From assembly GCF_007997035.1 (NCBI RefSeq), contig NZ_VOSS01000100.1, positions 1 through 52,073 of the forward strand: a stretch of 52,073 nucleotides of DNA. The letters are read 5' to 3'. Under the pieces are notes generated by a model. That model saw nothing but the letters and a program-made list of their open reading frames with translations. It had not been told where the DNA came from and made no database searches. Made by a program: the position numbers and the translations under genes. This DNA comes from Ralstonia sp. TCR112 (GTDB lineage Bacteria; Pseudomonadota; Gammaproteobacteria; Burkholderiales; Burkholderiaceae). Of this stretch, positions 8,834 to 17,400 are shown in pieces (position 1 is the stretch's first letter; each line of letters starts with the position of its first letter).

Positions 8834-8847
8834 TTGAGAAAGATCAA
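8834..8847 (+). promoter_or_regulatory. FNR/ANR-like box just upstream of the bd oxidase operon start
   Basis: TTGAG-AAAG-ATCAA matches TTGAT-N4-ATCAA at 9 of 10 positions. It ends four bases before the ATG at 8852 and covers the ribosome binding site. At that position binding would repress; ANR is known to repress cioAB in Pseudomonas aeruginosa. Inference only. Confidence 0.35.
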
Positions 8848-8851
8848 AACA

Positions 8852-9412
8852 ATGCAACTCTCCCCCTTGAAACAGCGCTTCGTCCTGCATTTCGGCGAGA
8901 TGGGCAGCCGCTGGGGCATCAACCGCACCGTCGGGCAGATCTACGCGCTGCTCTACGCCGCGCGCGAGCCGATCAACGCGGACGAGATCGCCGAGGCGCT
9001 GGGCTTCTCCCGCTCCAACGTGAGCATCGGGCTGAAAGAGCTGGAGTCGTGGAAGCTGGTCCGGCTCTCGCACAAGCCGGGCGACCGGCGCGAATATTTT
9101 TCCGCCCCCGACGACATCTGGACCATCTTCCGCACGCTGGCCGAAGAGCGCCGCAAGCGCGAGATCGACCCCACGCTTTCGCTGCTGCGCGACGTGATGC
9201 TCGAATCTCCCAACGATCCGGATGACCGCCACGCCCAGGCGCGCATGAAGGAGATGTACCAGCTCATCACGCTCATGACGAACTGGTTCGACGACGTGCA
9301 GAAGCTCGACGCCGAATCGCTGCAGCAGCTCATGAAGATGGGCGCCAAGGTGCACAAGCTGCTGGAAATGAAGAACAAGCTTGCCGTTGTCGTTGGCGGC
9401 AAATCGAAGTAG
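8852..9412 (+). CDS. GbsR/MarR-family transcriptional regulator
   Basis: DNA-binding protein of 186 residues. A winged helix-turn-helix covers roughly residues 20-90 (QIYALLYAAREPINADEIAEALGFSRSNVSIGLKELESWKLV), followed by a wing with GDRREYF and a helical C-terminal half for dimerisation. This layout is that of the GbsR branch of MarR-like proteins. The ATG at 8852 is preferred over a TTG at 8834, which lies within the FNR-like site. It ends 19 bases before the bd oxidase subunit I gene and is probably cotranscribed with it, acting as an autoregulator of the operon. Confidence 0.88.
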   Translation: MQLSPLKQRFVLHFGEMGSRWGINRTVGQIYALLYAAREPINADEIAEALGFSRSNVSIGLKELESWKLVRLSHKPGDRREYFSAPDDIWTIFRTLAEERRKREIDPTLSLLRDVMLESPNDPDDRHAQARMKEMYQLITLMTNWFDDVQKLDAESLQQLMKMGAKVHKLLEMKNKLAVVVGGKSK

Positions 9413-9431
9413 CCCGTATCAAGAAAAAACC

Positions 9432-10820
9432 ATGTCGCTCGATCCCGTTGTCCTGGCGCGCATCCAGTTTGGCGCCAACATCACCTTCCACATCCTCTTT
9501 CCCACCATCAGCATCGCGCTTGCGTGGGTGCTGCTGTTCTTCAAGCTGCGCTATCGCAAGACCGGTGACGAAGCCTGGATGTCCGCCTATCGCCTTTGGG
9601 TGAAGGTCTTTGCACTGACGTTCGCGCTGGGCGTGGTGTCCGGCGTGACGATGAGCTTCCAGTTCGGCACGAACTGGCCGGGCTATATGAATACCGTCGG
9701 CAACATCGCCGGGCCGCTGCTGGCGTATGAAGTGCTGACGGCGTTCTTTCTGGAAGCCAGCTTTCTGGGGATCATGCTGTTCGGCACGGGCCGCGTAAGC
9801 CCGCGCATCCACACATTCGCGACGTTCCTGGTTGCCCTGGGCACGACCATCTCGGTGTTCTGGATCATCGCGCTCAACTCGTGGATGCAGACCCCCGCCG
9901 GCTACGTGATGATCGACGGCCGCGCGCATCCGCAAAGCTGGCTGGCGATCATCTTCAACCCGTCGTTCCCCTACCGGTTCACGCATATGCTGCTGGCCTC
10001 GGGGCTGACGGTGTCGTTCCTGCTGGCGGGGGTATCGGCCTACCGCTGGCTGCGCAACGACCGCGGCGGCGATGTGCGTGCGGCGCTCAAGACCGGCGTG
10101 GTGCTCGCAGCCATGCTGATCCCGCTGCAGATTGCCGCCGGCGATGCGCACGGCCTCAACACGCTGGAGCATCAACCGGCCAAGCTGGCCGCGATGGAAG
10201 GCATCTGGCAAACCGAACGCGGCGTGCCCGCCGTGCTGTTCGGCATTCCCGATGCGGCTTCGCACAGCAACCGCTACGAGATCGCGGTGCCGAAGCTGGC
10301 ATCGCTGTATCTCACGCATTCGCTCGACGGCGAGGTACGCGGGCTCGATCAGTTTGACGAGCATCCGCCGGTACTGCCCGTGTTCTTCGCCTTCCGCTTG
10401 ATGGTGGGCGTGGGGCTGCTGATGCTGGCGGTGTCGTGGACAAGCGCCTGGCGCCTTCGCCGCAACGGCAAGCTGCCGCGCTGGCTGGCGCGTGCCCTCG
10501 TCGCCATGACGTTCTCCGGCTGGGTCGCTGTGGTGGCCGGCTGGTACGTCACCGAGATCGGCCGTCAGCCGTGGCTCGTCTACGGCGTGCTGACCACCGC
10601 GCAGGCAGCGTCGTCCGTGCCCGCGCGCATGATTGGCAGCACGCTGGCGATGTATCTCGCGCTGTACGCGTTCCTCATCGCCTCGTATATCGGCGTGGTG
10701 TTCTATCTGGCCCGCAAGGCCGGTGGCGTGATCGACCCCACCGACCCCGATGCCACCGGCACACCCATCATCGAAACACCCAACCCGGTCTTCGCCCAAC
10801 CCGCCCGGAGCCAAGCATGA
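9432..10820 (+). CDS. cydA: Cytochrome bd ubiquinol oxidase subunit I (CIO/CydA type)
   Basis: Haem-bearing subunit of a quinol oxidase that reduces oxygen to water in the inner membrane. It has 462 residues with about nine hydrophobic segments. Visible markers are the N-terminal ITFHILFPT with the haem b595 histidine, the quinol-loop sequence GDAHGLNTLEHQPAKLAAMEG, and GRQPW near residue 377. The quinol loop is short, as in the cyanide-insensitive (CioA) subgroup. The start is MSLDPVVLARIQFG at 9432; an upstream in-frame extension overlaps the regulator. Its stop overlaps the next start (ATGA). Confidence 0.95.
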   Translation: MSLDPVVLARIQFGANITFHILFPTISIALAWVLLFFKLRYRKTGDEAWMSAYRLWVKVFALTFALGVVSGVTMSFQFGTNWPGYMNTVGNIAGPLLAYEVLTAFFLEASFLGIMLFGTGRVSPRIHTFATFLVALGTTISVFWIIALNSWMQTPAGYVMIDGRAHPQSWLAIIFNPSFPYRFTHMLLASGLTVSFLLAGVSAYRWLRNDRGGDVRAALKTGVVLAAMLIPLQIAAGDAHGLNTLEHQPAKLAAMEGIWQTERGVPAVLFGIPDAASHSNRYEIAVPKLASLYLTHSLDGEVRGLDQFDEHPPVLPVFFAFRLMVGVGLLMLAVSWTSAWRLRRNGKLPRWLARALVAMTFSGWVAVVAGWYVTEIGRQPWLVYGVLTTAQAASSVPARMIGSTLAMYLALYAFLIASYIGVVFYLARKAGGVIDPTDPDATGTPIIETPNPVFAQPARSQA

Positions 10821-11848
10821 GCACCATCCCCGACCTGACCCAACCCGCCGGCTGGCTGCCGGTGGTCTTCATGGCCCTGATGGGGATCTCCGTGCTGGCC
10901 TATGTCGTCCTCGACGGCTACGACCTCGGCGTCGGCATCCTGCTGCGCCGCGCCGACGACGCTGAGAAGGACACCATGATCGCCTCCATCGGCCCGTTCT
11001 GGGACGCCAACGAAACCTGGCTCGTGCTCGGTGTCGGGCTGTTGCTGGTGGCGTTTCCGGCCGCGCATGGCGAGATCCTGGGCGCCCTCTATTTGCCCGT
11101 GGCGCTGATGCTGTTCGGCCTCATCCTGCGCGGGGTTGCATTCGACTTTCGGGTCAAGGCACGCGCGCACCACAAGCCGTGGTGGAACCGCGCGTTCTAT
11201 GCAGGCTCCGTCATCGCCACCGCTGCGCAGGGCCTGATGCTCGGGCTATACATCACCGGCTTTCAGTACGACGCGGCCAACGTCGTCTTTGCGATCTGCA
11301 CGGCGGGCGGCCTGATTGCCGGCTACCTGCTGCTGGGCGCCACGTGGCTCATCATGAAGACGGAAGGTGCGCTGCAGCTGCGCGCGGTGCAGTGGGCACG
11401 CGGCAGCCTGTGGTTCACCGCGCTGGGCGTGGGTGCCGTGTCGCTGGCCACGCCATGGGTCAGCACACGCGTGTTCGACAAGTGGTTTGCGCTGCCGAAC
11501 ATCATCCTGCTGGCGCCCGTGCCGCTGGTGACCATCGTGCTGTTCCTGCTGATCGACTGGGTCCTGCGCCGCCTGCCGCAGCAGATTGCCAAGGGCGATG
11601 AACATCTGATCTGGGCGCCGTTCGTCGGTACCGGGGCCATCTTCCTGCTCGCCTTCAATGGCCTCGCCTACAGCCTCTTCCCGTATCTGGTGGTGGATCG
11701 GCTCGACATCTGGCAGGCCGCAAGCGCACCGGAATCGCTTGAATTCATGCTGGTGGGCGTGGCGATTGTGCTGCCGACCATCGTCGGCTACACGATCTAC
11801 TCGTACAAGGTGTTCCACGGCAAGGCGACGGAGTTGCGCTACTACTGA
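10817..11848 (+). CDS. cydB: Cytochrome bd ubiquinol oxidase subunit II (CydB type)
   Basis: Partner subunit of the bd oxidase, 343 residues with about eight or nine membrane segments. The N-terminal YVVLDGYDLGVGILLRR is diagnostic of CydB, as is GPFWDANETWLVLGVG. The start lies inside an ATGA overlap with subunit I, so translation is coupled. No CydX/CydZ-type micro-ORF is visible in the 80 bases after the stop. An eight-pair hairpin there (CCGCCCGC/GCGGGCGG, 11854-11888) may help end the transcript. Confidence 0.95.
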   Translation: MSTIPDLTQPAGWLPVVFMALMGISVLAYVVLDGYDLGVGILLRRADDAEKDTMIASIGPFWDANETWLVLGVGLLLVAFPAAHGEILGALYLPVALMLFGLILRGVAFDFRVKARAHHKPWWNRAFYAGSVIATAAQGLMLGLYITGFQYDAANVVFAICTAGGLIAGYLLLGATWLIMKTEGALQLRAVQWARGSLWFTALGVGAVSLATPWVSTRVFDKWFALPNIILLAPVPLVTIVLFLLIDWVLRRLPQQIAKGDEHLIWAPFVGTGAIFLLAFNGLAYSLFPYLVVDRLDIWQAASAPESLEFMLVGVAIVLPTIVGYTIYSYKVFHGKATELRYY

Positions 11849-11853
11849 GCACG

Positions 11854-11888
11854 CCGCCCGCATACGGCATTGACCGGACCGCGGGCGG
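11854..11888 (+). terminator. Hairpin after the bd oxidase operon
   Basis: CCGCCCGC and GCGGGCGG form an eight-pair GC stem around a 19-base loop five bases after the cydB stop. There is only a weak T-stretch afterwards (ACGTTTAGG), so termination efficiency is uncertain. Confidence 0.35.
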
Positions 11889-11928
11889 ACGTTTAGGCTG
11901 GTGCGCTTCCGACCTCACCACACGCGCC

Positions 11929-12234
11929 ATGATCACCTGCTACCTCCGCTACATCATCAACCCGGCACGGCTTACCGAATTCGAAGCCTACGGAAAGATG
12001 TGGATTCCCCTGGTCGAAAAATTCGGCGGCCAGCACCACGGCTACTTTCTCCCATCGGAAGGGGCGAACAACGTCGCGCTGGCCTTGTTCTCGTTCCCGA
12101 GTCTGGCGACCTACGAGGTCTATCGCGAGCGCGCCAAGACCGACCCCGATTGCATGGCGGCCTTCCAGTACGCCGAAGACACCGGCTGCATCGTCAGCTA
12201 CGAACGCAGCTTCTTCCGTCCGGTATTTTCCTGA
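11929..12234 (+). CDS. NIPSNAP family protein
   Basis: Small ferredoxin-like alpha+beta barrel protein of 101 residues. It shows the family's opening pattern (ITCYLRYIINPARLTEFEAYGKMWIPLVEKFGGQHHGYFLPSEG) and a closing YERSFFRPV strand. Bacterial members have no settled function; related dimeric barrels bind small hydrophobic ligands. No clear ribosome binding site precedes the ATG. It lies 80 bases after cydB and ends seven bases before the convergent LuxR-type gene. Confidence 0.85.
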   Translation: MITCYLRYIINPARLTEFEAYGKMWIPLVEKFGGQHHGYFLPSEGANNVALALFSFPSLATYEVYRERAKTDPDCMAAFQYAEDTGCIVSYERSFFRPVFS

Positions 12235-12241
12235 CAGCCGT

Positions 12242-13360
12242 CTAGCGTTGCGGCCTGCGCTGGGACAGCACCCACAGCATTGCGCCCACGGCCTCCGCCT
12301 GCGATCGCGTGCACGTCTTTTCAAAGATTGCCCGCAGCTGCGAACGCACGGTCGACATGGCGACGTTGGCGTTGGCCGCGTATTCGTCAGGCGTCTTGCC
12401 GGCGATCAGCGCTTCACCCACCGCCGCCTCCGCCGCTGACAAACCAAACGCCTGGCGCAGTTGCACGGCCGTCACCGGTGCGGCATCGCCCTTGCGGCGC
12501 GCCGTGACCAGCATGGCGGCATCGCCGAACGCGGCATGGGCGGCGTTGGCCGGCAATTGCGAAATACCGAGGAAGACTTCGTGCGGCGCCCCGAGTGCCG
12601 GCCGCACGGCAAGGCTCTCGCCCTTGCGTGACTTCGCCACCCGCGCCAGCGCGGCTTGCAGGCCATCGTTGTCGGCGGCAAACGCGGCAGCCAGCCGGCC
12701 GTGCTCCAGCCGCAGGCAAGTCGATGCGCGCAGCAACGCTTCGGCCTGCGCGTTGGCAAACAGCACACGCTGATCCCGCCCGAGTGCGAACACGGCCAGG
12801 CCAAGCTGCTCCATCAATTCTGCCCCGACGGCTGCATCGCGATGCAGCACGCGCGTGTCCTGCCAGAGATTGATGGTGCGCTGCAGGTGGCCCGTCATGC
12901 CGGCAGCCGTGGCGCGTTCCTCGTCGGAAAACGGAGCGCGGCCGTTCGCGCGCAGCATGCCCAGCAGGATGTCGCTGCCGCCGGGACGCGCCAGCCGCAC
13001 GCCCATCAGGTAGCGAAATCCCGACGGAAGCTGAAAGTCCTGGTAGAACTCGCTGCGCTCGACGTAGGCATCGGACACGTAGTCCTGGCAGAAAGCAAAC
13101 TCGCCCTGCGCGGCACGCTCGACATGTGCGCGCCGCGGATCAAGCGCGCCGTAGTACTGGTCGTAGCGGGCAATGGCATCGTCCCACCCCCTTCCTGGGG
13201 AGTAAGTCGAAAGATGGGGCGCGTTCCGAACGGGGTCCCAACTGAACATGTGGAACACGTTGGCGCCCAGCGCTTCCGTGACGTCGTGAAACACGTCCAG
13301 GAAACCGTCCTGCGTCACCGCAGCTTCGTACAGATCACCAATGAGCTGATCTTTAAGCAC
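12242..13360 (-). CDS. LuxR-type helix-turn-helix transcriptional regulator
   Basis: A 372-residue regulator. The C-terminal 65 residues form a GerE/LuxR helix-turn-helix (FGLSAAEAAVGEALIAGKTPDEYAANANVAMSTVRSQLRAIFEKTC). The N-terminal 300 residues hold a sensory region without receiver aspartates, with a PAS-like stretch near 190-235 (LGLAVFALGRDQRVLFANAQAEALL). The start is GTG at 13360, with GGGGAGGGG just upstream. It is divergent from the large lipoprotein gene at 13605, and a strong inverted repeat lies between them, which suggests that gene or itself as the target. Confidence 0.85.
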   Translation of the reverse strand: MLKDQLIGDLYEAAVTQDGFLDVFHDVTEALGANVFHMFSWDPVRNAPHLSTYSPGRGWDDAIARYDQYYGALDPRRAHVERAAQGEFAFCQDYVSDAYVERSEFYQDFQLPSGFRYLMGVRLARPGGSDILLGMLRANGRAPFSDEERATAAGMTGHLQRTINLWQDTRVLHRDAAVGAELMEQLGLAVFALGRDQRVLFANAQAEALLRASTCLRLEHGRLAAAFAADNDGLQAALARVAKSRKGESLAVRPALGAPHEVFLGISQLPANAAHAAFGDAAMLVTARRKGDAAPVTAVQLRQAFGLSAAEAAVGEALIAGKTPDEYAANANVAMSTVRSQLRAIFEKTCTRSQAEAVGAMLWVLSQRRPQR

Positions 13361-13480
13361 ACTCCCCTCCCCCGAAGGATGGCTGTCTGGCCATGGCGCC
13401 CGCCGTGCTCACCCGGTGTAAACAAAGTGGCAGCGGACATGTTATGCGCGCAAACGTAGCACGCGCGTGCGCCAATCAAC

Positions 13481-13518
13481 ATCGTTCATTTGGCGACGCT
13501 TTCCTCCAAATGAATGAT
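13481..13518. promoter_or_regulatory. 13-bp-arm inverted repeat, operator candidate
   Basis: Left arm ATCGTTCATTTGG (13481-13493) and right arm CCAAATGAATGAT (13506-13518) are complementary except at one position and are separated by twelve bases. It sits midway between the LuxR-type regulator and the lipoprotein gene. The arms are AT-rich in a GC-rich region, favouring a protein-binding site over a terminator. Confidence 0.55.
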
Positions 13519-13604
13519 GCGCATGCCTGGGGCGTGCTTCGAGAATCTCCGTGCCGAATAACGGCGTCGCATGTACGGCGCACCCACGATCCAGGGAGGA
13601 CTCC

Positions 13605-15707
13605 ATGAAACTCACCCCCATTGCAATCGCTCTGGCCACGCTTGCCCTGTCGGCCTGCGGCGGTGGCGATTCCGGCAGCAACGCCAGCACGGCGCCAGGC
13701 ACCAACGTTCCGGCAGCACAGACCGTCAGCGGGGTCGCTGCCACGGGTGCAGCCATGCAAGGCGCCACGGTCACGCTGATGGATGCGAGCGGCAAGTCGG
13801 TCGACTGCCCCGCTAACGCCACGACGGGCGCCTTCCAGTGCACGGTCACGGGTCTTACCGCGCCGTTCGTGCTGTCGGCAGCCGGCAACGTTGCCGATTC
13901 GCAGGCCACGCTGATTGCGCTGTCTGCCAGCGCCGGCACGCAGACGATCAACATCACGCCCATCACCAACGCCATTGCAGCCACCATCGTGGGCGACAAC
14001 CCGAGCAAGCTCCTGGGCAACACGGGCCTGCTGCAGAGCAAGGTGACCGCGCAGACCGTCTCCAGCACCGTCGCCGCCTATGCCGCCGCGCTGGCCGACC
14101 TGCTGGCCGCCACCGGCAACACCGGGGTAGATCTGATCTCGGGCCCATTGACGGCCGGCGCCCCGGGGCTCGATCGTCTGCTCGATCAGGTGAAGGTGAA
14201 CGTGCTGCCGGACGGCAGCGTGCAGATCAGCTCCGTGGCAGGCGCGTCGAGCGATACGCCTGCGCAGTTGCAGCTCTCGCCCGGCGTAGCGCCCCAGCCC
14301 AGCGACAAGGCCAGCCTGCCAAGCGTAGCGACCATCAATGGCAACCCCGTCTCGAACCTGCCGACCGCGTCCGATCTGGTGGCGCTGCAAACGGCGCTCA
14401 ATCAGTGCTTTGCGGGTTCCACGGGCGCGGCGCGCACGGGCGGCAGCGTGCCCGTCTGCGGTCAGATCTTCGTGGACGACGTGGCCAGCGGCGCGCTCAT
14501 CAACGGCGTGCCGTCGGCCTACCTGAACAACGGCCTGACTGCCGACAAGGAATTCGGCCCCGCATTGGGCGGCGGCGCGCCTGGCCTGTTTGCCGATGAC
14601 GCGATGAACAACGCCAGCTTCAGCCTGCCGGAGATCATCCGCGTGACATCCAGCAGCGGTGACACGCTGTGGGTCAAGCTCGCCTGGACCCGCGCCGACG
14701 GCCTTCGCGACGGCATGCAGCAGCACGTGCAAGTGGCGGTGCAGCCCGCCGCCCGCGCCAGCGGCGACAACGGCTGGCGCATCGTCGGCAACCAACGCGC
14801 CGTGTTCACCAAGGTCAACGCCAACGCGCAGAAGTGGGACTGGTTGAACAGCGCCACCGCAATGACGGGCACCAATGCGTTTGTCGATTCGATCAACATG
14901 CAGGTCGGCATCGTCGACGCCGCCGGCACGCCGGTCGATTTCGCGATCGTGACCGGCCCGGGCCTGCGCAACGGCGTGTTCCTGCAACCGTCTTCCGGCA
15001 CGTGCGACACGCTGAACATCCGCGCCCAGATTGGCGCAAGCCAAACCCCGGCGCAGCTTGCCGGGCTGACCAGGCAAAGCGCCTGCCGCAACAACTTCCG
15101 CCTGGCAGGCGTGGCGCAAGACCCGGCCAACCAGGGCAGCTTCACGTGGCCGGGCGATGCGCCGCGCAACAACACGGCCTGGGCCAAGCCGCAACTGACG
15201 GCAGCGGAGCTGGCGACCATCACGCCGTTCAGCGCCTACACGATCGCCATCTATCAGGGGGGCGTGACGAGCCAGCCGTCGAAGACGTACACGGTGCGCC
15301 TGCGCACGCCATCGCCTTCGCCCGATGCGCTGCGCCAGTACACGTGGCAGGACGTCTCACAGGCCACGCGCGACATCCTCACCCCGGGCACGGCATCGAC
15401 GTTTGCGGGCGGCCCCACCCTGCCGGTCACGTGGACGACCAAGGCCGGCGTGCCGTTCGTGAAGCGCGTCAATGTGCAAATCCGTTCCACGATGTCGGGC
15501 CAGCCGACGGTGTTCGTCAACGGCGTGGGCCGCGCCTCACCGGCTGCGCCCGGGACCACGCTCACGCTGAACGTGGCGGGTGACCAGGGGACGGCCTTCC
15601 CGGCGGTGACGGGGTGGACGGGCACGCAGGACATGTCGTTCACCAACATGTCGTGGGCCGATCCGATGGATCTGAACTTCACGACGTCGGTCGAATACGA
15701 CCGCTGA
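13605..15707 (+). CDS. Large secreted lipoprotein of unknown function
   Basis: A 700-residue protein with a signal peptide ending in a lipobox (LALSAC, Cys18) followed by a GGGDSGSN linker, so it should be lipid-anchored. Residues about 35-90 (VSGVAATGAAMQGATVTLMDASGKSVDC...TAPFVLSAAG) look like a carboxypeptidase-regulatory or Ig-like beta-sandwich, as in many surface proteins. The rest is Ser/Thr/Ala/Asn-rich beta-type sequence without an enzyme motif I recognise. The start at 13605 follows AGGGAGGA. Convergent with the dipeptidase gene, with a terminator between. The function is unknown. Confidence 0.85.
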   Translation: MKLTPIAIALATLALSACGGGDSGSNASTAPGTNVPAAQTVSGVAATGAAMQGATVTLMDASGKSVDCPANATTGAFQCTVTGLTAPFVLSAAGNVADSQATLIALSASAGTQTINITPITNAIAATIVGDNPSKLLGNTGLLQSKVTAQTVSSTVAAYAAALADLLAATGNTGVDLISGPLTAGAPGLDRLLDQVKVNVLPDGSVQISSVAGASSDTPAQLQLSPGVAPQPSDKASLPSVATINGNPVSNLPTASDLVALQTALNQCFAGSTGAARTGGSVPVCGQIFVDDVASGALINGVPSAYLNNGLTADKEFGPALGGGAPGLFADDAMNNASFSLPEIIRVTSSSGDTLWVKLAWTRADGLRDGMQQHVQVAVQPAARASGDNGWRIVGNQRAVFTKVNANAQKWDWLNSATAMTGTNAFVDSINMQVGIVDAAGTPVDFAIVTGPGLRNGVFLQPSSGTCDTLNIRAQIGASQTPAQLAGLTRQSACRNNFRLAGVAQDPANQGSFTWPGDAPRNNTAWAKPQLTAAELATITPFSAYTIAIYQGGVTSQPSKTYTVRLRTPSPSPDALRQYTWQDVSQATRDILTPGTASTFAGGPTLPVTWTTKAGVPFVKRVNVQIRSTMSGQPTVFVNGVGRASPAAPGTTLTLNVAGDQGTAFPAVTGWTGTQDMSFTNMSWADPMDLNFTTSVEYDR

Positions 15708-15751
15708 TACACCGCTGACAAGCAGGGCACACGGGGAAGTGCGGTGATCGG

Positions 15752-15780
15752 GCCCGCAAGGTTTTGGCCGCCTTGCGGGC
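15752..15780. terminator. Bidirectional terminator hairpin between convergent genes
   Basis: GCCCGCAAGG (15752-15761) pairs perfectly with CCTTGCGGGC (15771-15780) around TTTTGGCCG. Flanking GATCGG/CCGATC extends the pairing after a small interruption. It lies between the stops at 15707 (plus) and 15786 (minus). Confidence 0.75.
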
Positions 15781-15785
15781 ACCGA

Positions 15786-17213
15786 TCAACCCACCGTCGC
15801 TTCGAACACGCGCCGGTAGTTGCCGCCCAGGATCTGGCCAACTTCCACTGCCGTGAATCCCGCCTTCAGCAATGCCGTGGCCAGCGCCGGCAACTGCGTA
15901 TAGCTGGTGAACACCGGCGGCCGGATGAAACCCAACATGTCAGTACCCAGCCCCACGTGTGCCACGCCGACCACATCGGCCATGCGCTTGATGCCCAACG
16001 CCATGGCATCGAGGCTGGGAAAATCCGCCGCATTGGGCCACACGCCAATCACGCCGCCGGTGTCCGCCACCGCGCGTGCATGGTCGGCGGAAATCAACCG
16101 GCTGCGCGGCCTGGGCGACCCTGACAGCGCCGTATGCGACAGCACCAGCGGTTTGGTCGTCGTCGCCGCTGCACGCTTGACGAGGTCATACGTGCCGTGC
16201 GCTACGTCCACCACAATGCCCAGCGCATTGCAGCGGCGCACCACATCGGCGCCGAAATCCGTCAGGCCGCCATGCACGGGCGGCTCGGTCTGGATATCGC
16301 CCAGTTCATTCACGCGGTAATGCGTCAGCTGCAGGTGCCGCAGACGGTGCTGCGTGTAGGCCTCGTCCACGCGTTCGACGCGGCCCTCCAGAAAGTCCGC
16401 ACCTTCCGACGCGATGATGACGCTCGGCCCCTGCGTGCCCATGGCGGCCAGCGATGCGGCGTCGGTCACCACATGCAGTTGCTCACGCTCGATCAGCCGC
16501 TGGGCACGCGCAAACTCTGTCATGCCGAGCTGGTACAGCTCCCCGGGCTCGGGCGTGCGGAACGCCTCGAAACGGTTGCCGCCAGCGCCCACGTGCACGG
16601 CCGTGGTGTCGGTCACGATGGCCAGGCAGATGACCTGCATGCCGCCGGCGCGCATCGGCTCCGCCACCGGCAAGAAGGGGCGGTTGGCGCCGATCTTGGG
16701 GTCGCGGGAGATGATGACGCGCCCGGCATGGGAATGCATGTCGATGGTGAGCGCACCGGGTGGAGGCGTCCACCGAATATCGCCGTCAGACGGGCCATCG
16801 GTGTAGTTGGCAAAGCGGCCCGGTGCACACGCCGCCAAGCCCATCGCGGCACCTGCGGCCAGGAACACGCGACGACTGACGCGCGGTGATCCGGCCACAG
16901 CGTGCCCGCGCGCAAGCGACGCATCCACCAATTGATAACGCCAGCCTGCGGGGTCGTCCTGCAAGCGCACCAGCCGGCCCCGCACGCGCGTCATGTCACC
17001 CACCGGAAGGGGCTGCACCGCAAGGACTTCGATGCTGGTGGCCGGGTTGCGCGACACGCAACCGCCGCAGCACGGCGTTTCGGCGCTCAGCAGGAAATAG
17101 TCGGCGGACTGGGCCGCGGCGTCCAGCGGCATCGCCCAGCCTTCCAGGTCGACGACCGTGTCGTGCAGCGCGTCAGCCTCGCGCGTGGCGATGAGGGACC
17201 AATCGATGAGCAT
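15786..17213 (-). CDS. Membrane dipeptidase (M19 family) with extra N-terminal domain and internal Tat signal
   Basis: Zinc dipeptidase of the renal-dipeptidase family, 475 residues. Metal-ligand motifs are visible in order: DMHSH near 148-152, QLTHYRVN, VDVAHGT, LSHTAL and GLGTDMLG. Unusually, a twin-arginine signal with a lipobox (SRRVFLAAG, then LAAC with Cys129) sits at residues 113-129 rather than at the N-terminus. Before it is a 110-residue domain with a CCGGC cluster near 48-52, which I do not recognise. The start at 17213 has GGAG five bases upstream. No well-placed ribosome binding site was found for a start just ahead of the Tat motif (a GTG is possible). Either a fused regulatory domain or two overlapping products is possible. 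Confidence 0.85.
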   Translation of the reverse strand: MLIDWSLIATREADALHDTVVDLEGWAMPLDAAAQSADYFLLSAETPCCGGCVSRNPATSIEVLAVQPLPVGDMTRVRGRLVRLQDDPAGWRYQLVDASLARGHAVAGSPRVSRRVFLAAGAAMGLAACAPGRFANYTDGPSDGDIRWTPPPGALTIDMHSHAGRVIISRDPKIGANRPFLPVAEPMRAGGMQVICLAIVTDTTAVHVGAGGNRFEAFRTPEPGELYQLGMTEFARAQRLIEREQLHVVTDAASLAAMGTQGPSVIIASEGADFLEGRVERVDEAYTQHRLRHLQLTHYRVNELGDIQTEPPVHGGLTDFGADVVRRCNALGIVVDVAHGTYDLVKRAAATTTKPLVLSHTALSGSPRPRSRLISADHARAVADTGGVIGVWPNAADFPSLDAMALGIKRMADVVGVAHVGLGTDMLGFIRPPVFTSYTQLPALATALLKAGFTAVEVGQILGGNYRRVFEATVG

Positions 17214-17400
17214 GCTCACTCCGCAAAATTGAGCTGCGGTATTGTGCGCGCGATGGGCTCATCGCTCTATCGGCGTTGGTTACACGGTCCTACACCGCGA
17301 GACGCTCGCCGCAGCCGAAACGCGGGGCCCACCGGCGCCATTTGCGCTACGCTTACGGCCTTTCGCCCGACCGGGCCTTCATCGCCTCTTGCGTCACCTC

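Larger units (their letters stand above)
8417..8851. other. Divergent control region between chemoreceptor and gbsR-bd oxidase genes
   Basis: A 435-base gap without a supportable gene, AT-richer than its surroundings. It contains an imperfect inverted repeat at 8691-8713 (AACGG..CGC with GCGCCGTT), a palindrome at 8713-8729 and an FNR-like site at 8834-8847. CCGGAT/ATCCGG words recur between 8448 and 8615. The promoters for both flanking genes must be here. Confidence 0.6.

Noticed and set aside
13476-15194. A 572-codon minus-strand frame over the lipoprotein gene
   Set aside because: Shadow frame; the plus strand has a signal peptide, lipobox and ribosome binding site.
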